NCBI RefSeq assembly: GCF_900089835.1 | Contig: NZ_OANU01000023.1 | Location: forward strand, 62,001-126,000 | DNA: 64,000 bases | Source of the DNA: Vibrio thalassae | Lineage (GTDB): Bacteria; Pseudomonadota; Gammaproteobacteria; Enterobacterales; Vibrionaceae | Direction: 5' to 3' | Part shown: piece after piece, positions 61,508 through 64,000 of the stretch | How positions within the stretch are numbered: the first letter of the stretch is position 1 | Layout: each line of letters starts with the position of its first letter | Program-made: the position numbers and the translations under genes | The notes under the pieces: generated by a model | The model's database searches: none | Told to the model about the DNA's origin: nothing | What the model saw: the letters and a program-made list of their open reading frames with translations, nothing else

Positions 61508-64000
61508 TCATATCGCAGGTTTGTTTTTGTTTTCTTTTACTGGAAAATAGACTCGTTTGAGTTTGCCAAAAATCTTACCTATATCTTCAATAATCACATA
61601 CAAGCAAGGTACAGCGATAAGTGTCACGACCGTGGCGTACATCACAGCAAAGCCTAAAGCGACTGCCATAGGCTTCACGAACGCAGCCTGAAGACTGGTC
61701 TCAAACATAATAGGTAACACCCCAAAGAATGTGGTGATAGAAGTGAGCGTAATCGCCCTAAACCTTGCACAGCCAGCTTCAACCACAGCTTGCTTGGCAC
61801 AATCACACCGCGATTTTATTTGGTTGACGTAATCGGTCATGACCAAAGAGTCATTAATGACAACCCCCGCTGCGGCAATCAAACCAAATGTGGACATCAT
61901 ACTCATATCAAGGCCGTAGAAGTAGTGTCCCCATATCGCTCCCGTTAAGCTAAACGGAATAACAGACATAATGATAAACGGCTGAGCATAACTCTTTAAT
62001 GGCAAAGCCAATAGAATGTAAACCGTTATCATCCCTGCGATAAAGAACACGATCTGCTCGGCTTTTTGTTTTTGCTGCTCCTCAATAGTGCCACCTAGCT
62101 CGGTTTTCACTTCAGGGAATTGAGTGCGCAGTTCTGGAAGCACATTGTCTTCTATATTCTTAACCGCTCTATCGGGCTCAATCACCGCTTCGTCAATAGA
62201 ACCATAGATATAAACGGTTCTAAACCCGTTCTCACGTCGTATCTGATTGATGCCCGGCTTACTGGTGATGTTGACCACATCGCCTAACATCACTTTTTTG
62301 CCTGACGGGGTGTGAATCAAGGCATAGCGCAATGACGAGAATGCTTCACGCGTCAGTTTAGGGTAGCGAACCATGACTCTTACTTCTTCTGTGTTCCGAA
62401 GTACCCGCTGCGCTTCTCCACCATAAAAGCTGCCGCCAACTTGTGACGCTACATTTGCTAAATCTAGCCCGAGATCGTAAGCCACAGGTTTGAGCGAAAG
62501 TTGCACTTCGCGGCTGCCCGTATCCATCGAAGAACTGATATCAAACAGCCCCGTCTGAAGCTGAAGCTTTGAAATAAGCTCACGCCCAGCGGCATTCAGC
62601 ACTTCCATATCAGGGCCATACAGCAAATAACCAAACTCATCGCCCTCTTCGCCGCCAGTCACATTGTCGTTAATGACAATAGACTTCAAACCAACGATCG
62701 TCGGCATTTTCTCACGCCAACGACGAGAGAGCTCAAACGCGTCAACCGGGCGCACCTTTTCATCAACAAGAGGAAGGATGATCATGCCCTCGGTGCGACT
62801 GGTGTTAATCGTCATCATGTCGCGAATAACAGGCTGCCCGTACTCTTGCTCTATCTCCTTGTCGACCTCACTCACCACTTTTTCAAGAGTAAGCAAAGCA
62901 TCAATCGTTTGTTCATCGGATGCATTACTGTTCATCTCAATTTTGATCATTGGGAAATCAGACGGAACTTTAGGGCTAGGGATCATACGAACGTGACCTG
63001 ATGTGAGCATTGCCGCACTGATAACCAAAACGGCGATAAAGCCAGCCATCACTGACCAACGCCACTCCACACACCACGACACGGTGCGCTTGTATGGCCC
63101 ATGAACAAAGCGGAAAAATGAGCGATTGAAACGGGCGCGATAACTGTTCTCTTTAACTGGGGTAAATTTGGTATGAGACAAATGGGCTGGCAGGATGAGC
63201 TTTGACTCGATCAAGCTGAAAATCAAACAGAAAATAACAACAATTGAGAGGCCATAGAAAAACGCTTTCTCTGGCCCTGTCGAGAATAAGAACGGAACAA
63301 ACACGGCAATAGTTGTTAGCACTCCGAAGGTAGCCGGAGTTGCGACACGCTGAGCTCCGCGCACGACATTAGTGACGCCTCCCCCTTCTTTCTCAACCTC
63401 GGTGTAGACGCTTTCTCCTATGACGATGGCATCATCCACCACAATACCGAGCACCATGATAAACGCGAACAGTGTGATGATATTGATGCTGACATCGAAC
63501 AGCGGCATCAGCATCACGGCTCCCAAGAAACAGACAGGTAAACCCACCATCACCCACATCGCTAAGCGGAATCGTAAGAAGATGGTCAGCAATACCGCCA
63601 CCAGTACCGCCCCCTGTAACAGGTTTTTAAGCATCATATCCAAACGCGCATTCAAGTAATACGTCATATCCATTAGAGTATGAAGTTTGATGCCGTGTGG
63701 TAGCGTCTGATTTCTTGCGTCGATAAAGCGTTTTACCGTCTCTGCAACAGGCACCATATTTTGAGTTTTGGTTGCCTTTACCGTTAAATAAATGCCATTC
63801 TCGCCCGAGAATTTAAAATAGTGTTGACCTTCGGTAAACTCGTCTTTGATTTTGGCAATATCACCTAATAATACCTTGGAGCCATTCGCGCCAACTTTGA
63901 CGGGTATCTGTCGAAACTCAAAGCCGTTGTAATATTGGTTTTCGATACGAATCGACACTAAACCCGTGTTCGTTCTCACTTGCCCTGCAGAGAAGTTAGC
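61508..64000 (-). CDS. RND efflux transporter permease (AcrB-like), 5' end outside the window
   Basis: About 830 residues are visible, and coding continues past the right edge (ANFSAGQ precedes the GTG at 63979). The membrane part shows the proton-relay motif GIVVDDAIVIGESVYTEVEK in TM4, and the end has GLIAAAGVVINDSLVMTDYV and FGVLPIMFETSLQAAFVKPM. The porter domain region includes EVRVMVRYPKLTREAFSS. It pumps drugs or other small compounds across both membranes with a fusion protein and an outer-membrane channel not seen here. The TGA stop is at 61508-61510. Confidence 0.92.
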   Translation of the reverse strand, partial: ANFSAGQVRTNTGLVSIRIENQYYNGFEFRQIPVKVGANGSKVLLGDIAKIKDEFTEGQHYFKFSGENGIYLTVKATKTQNMVPVAETVKRFIDARNQTLPHGIKLHTLMDMTYYLNARLDMMLKNLLQGAVLVAVLLTIFLRFRLAMWVMVGLPVCFLGAVMLMPLFDVSINIITLFAFIMVLGIVVDDAIVIGESVYTEVEKEGGGVTNVVRGAQRVATPATFGVLTTIAVFVPFLFSTGPEKAFFYGLSIVVIFCLIFSLIESKLILPAHLSHTKFTPVKENSYRARFNRSFFRFVHGPYKRTVSWCVEWRWSVMAGFIAVLVISAAMLTSGHVRMIPSPKVPSDFPMIKIEMNSNASDEQTIDALLTLEKVVSEVDKEIEQEYGQPVIRDMMTINTSRTEGMIILPLVDEKVRPVDAFELSRRWREKMPTIVGLKSIVINDNVTGGEEGDEFGYLLYGPDMEVLNAAGRELISKLQLQTGLFDISSSMDTGSREVQLSLKPVAYDLGLDLANVASQVGGSFYGGEAQRVLRNTEEVRVMVRYPKLTREAFSSLRYALIHTPSGKKVMLGDVVNITSKPGINQIRRENGFRTVYIYGSIDEAVIEPDRAVKNIEDNVLPELRTQFPEVKTELGGTIEEQQKQKAEQIVFFIAGMITVYILLALPLKSYAQPFIIMSVIPFSLTGAIWGHYFYGLDMSMMSTFGLIAAAGVVINDSLVMTDYVNQIKSRCDCAKQAVVEAGCARFRAITLTSITTFFGVLPIMFETSLQAAFVKPMAVALGFAVMYATVVTLIAVPCLYVIIEDIGKIFGKLKRVYFPVKENKNKPAI

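Noticed and set aside
1..64000. tRNA, rRNA, CRISPR, prophage or integron elements
   Set aside because: I saw no sequence with these features; the only mobile element I can support is the IS200-type copy.

Overview
The window looks like part of the second chromosome of a Vibrio, probably of the Harveyi/Parahaemolyticus group. This is inferred from gene content and protein character (artPIQM, pyrC, a CatB-type acetyltransferase, a DUF3012 lipoprotein, an IS200-type transposase, many small Vibrio-type secreted proteins), not from a database search. I see no rRNA, tRNA, CRISPR array, prophage or integron.

Layout. 1-2.8 kb: the 3' end of a hybrid sensor kinase and a methyl-accepting chemotaxis protein. 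2.8-5.4 kb: a YceI protein, a compact IS200-type element, and a secreted LruC-like protein with a poly-glycine lipoprotein. 5.5-11.6 kb: a Fur-box-flanked iron-siderophore locus (binding protein, two permeases, ATPase, TonB-dependent receptor). 11.6-16.2 kb: adenosine deaminase, a small outer-membrane barrel, a Cys-rich mini-protein, an IclR regulator with an arginase-fold protein that has lost most metal ligands, and a TetR remnant. 16.4-19.3 kb: the arginine transporter artPIQM, with artP frameshifted. 19.3-24.4 kb: a frameshifted barrel gene, a MaoC-like protein, CurA, a DUF3012 lipoprotein, a gluzincin-like peptidase, RidA and a DUF4345 protein.

The centre (24.5-36.0 kb, minus strand) is one continuous nitrogen-scavenging block, urtABCDE-ureDABCEJFG. 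It imports urea, hydrolyses it with a nickel urease and carries its own nickel permease. A sigma-54-like promoter and an NtrC-like site precede urtA, and a strong stem-loop separates urtA from urtB.

36-50 kb: a MATE pump, a GNAT protein, a CatB acetyltransferase, small envelope proteins, two acyltransferases, a degenerate metallo-beta-lactamase-fold protein, a cupin protein, a photolyase/cryptochrome-like flavoprotein with a flavin-reductase-fold protein, and divergent nadD/nadE. 50-64 kb: a MOSC-reductase-ferredoxin fusion, pyrC with a leader hairpin over its ribosome site, a Fur-box-associated Cys-rich protein, a thioesterase, an M14-type enzyme, a membrane-anchored retropepsin-like protein divergent from a POTRA-less Omp85 barrel, a LysR/PTS pair, an AraC remnant and a truncated RND pump.

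Recent decay is a recurring theme. artP has a 1-base loss in a T-run, a barrel gene is shifted at a G6 run, a secreted protein has an in-frame TAG, and TetR and AraC fragments remain. The homopolymer cases could also be assembly errors. The least understood parts are the IclR/arginase-like pair, the photolyase-like protein with its neighbours, and the Fur-box-linked DUF1289-CWC protein.
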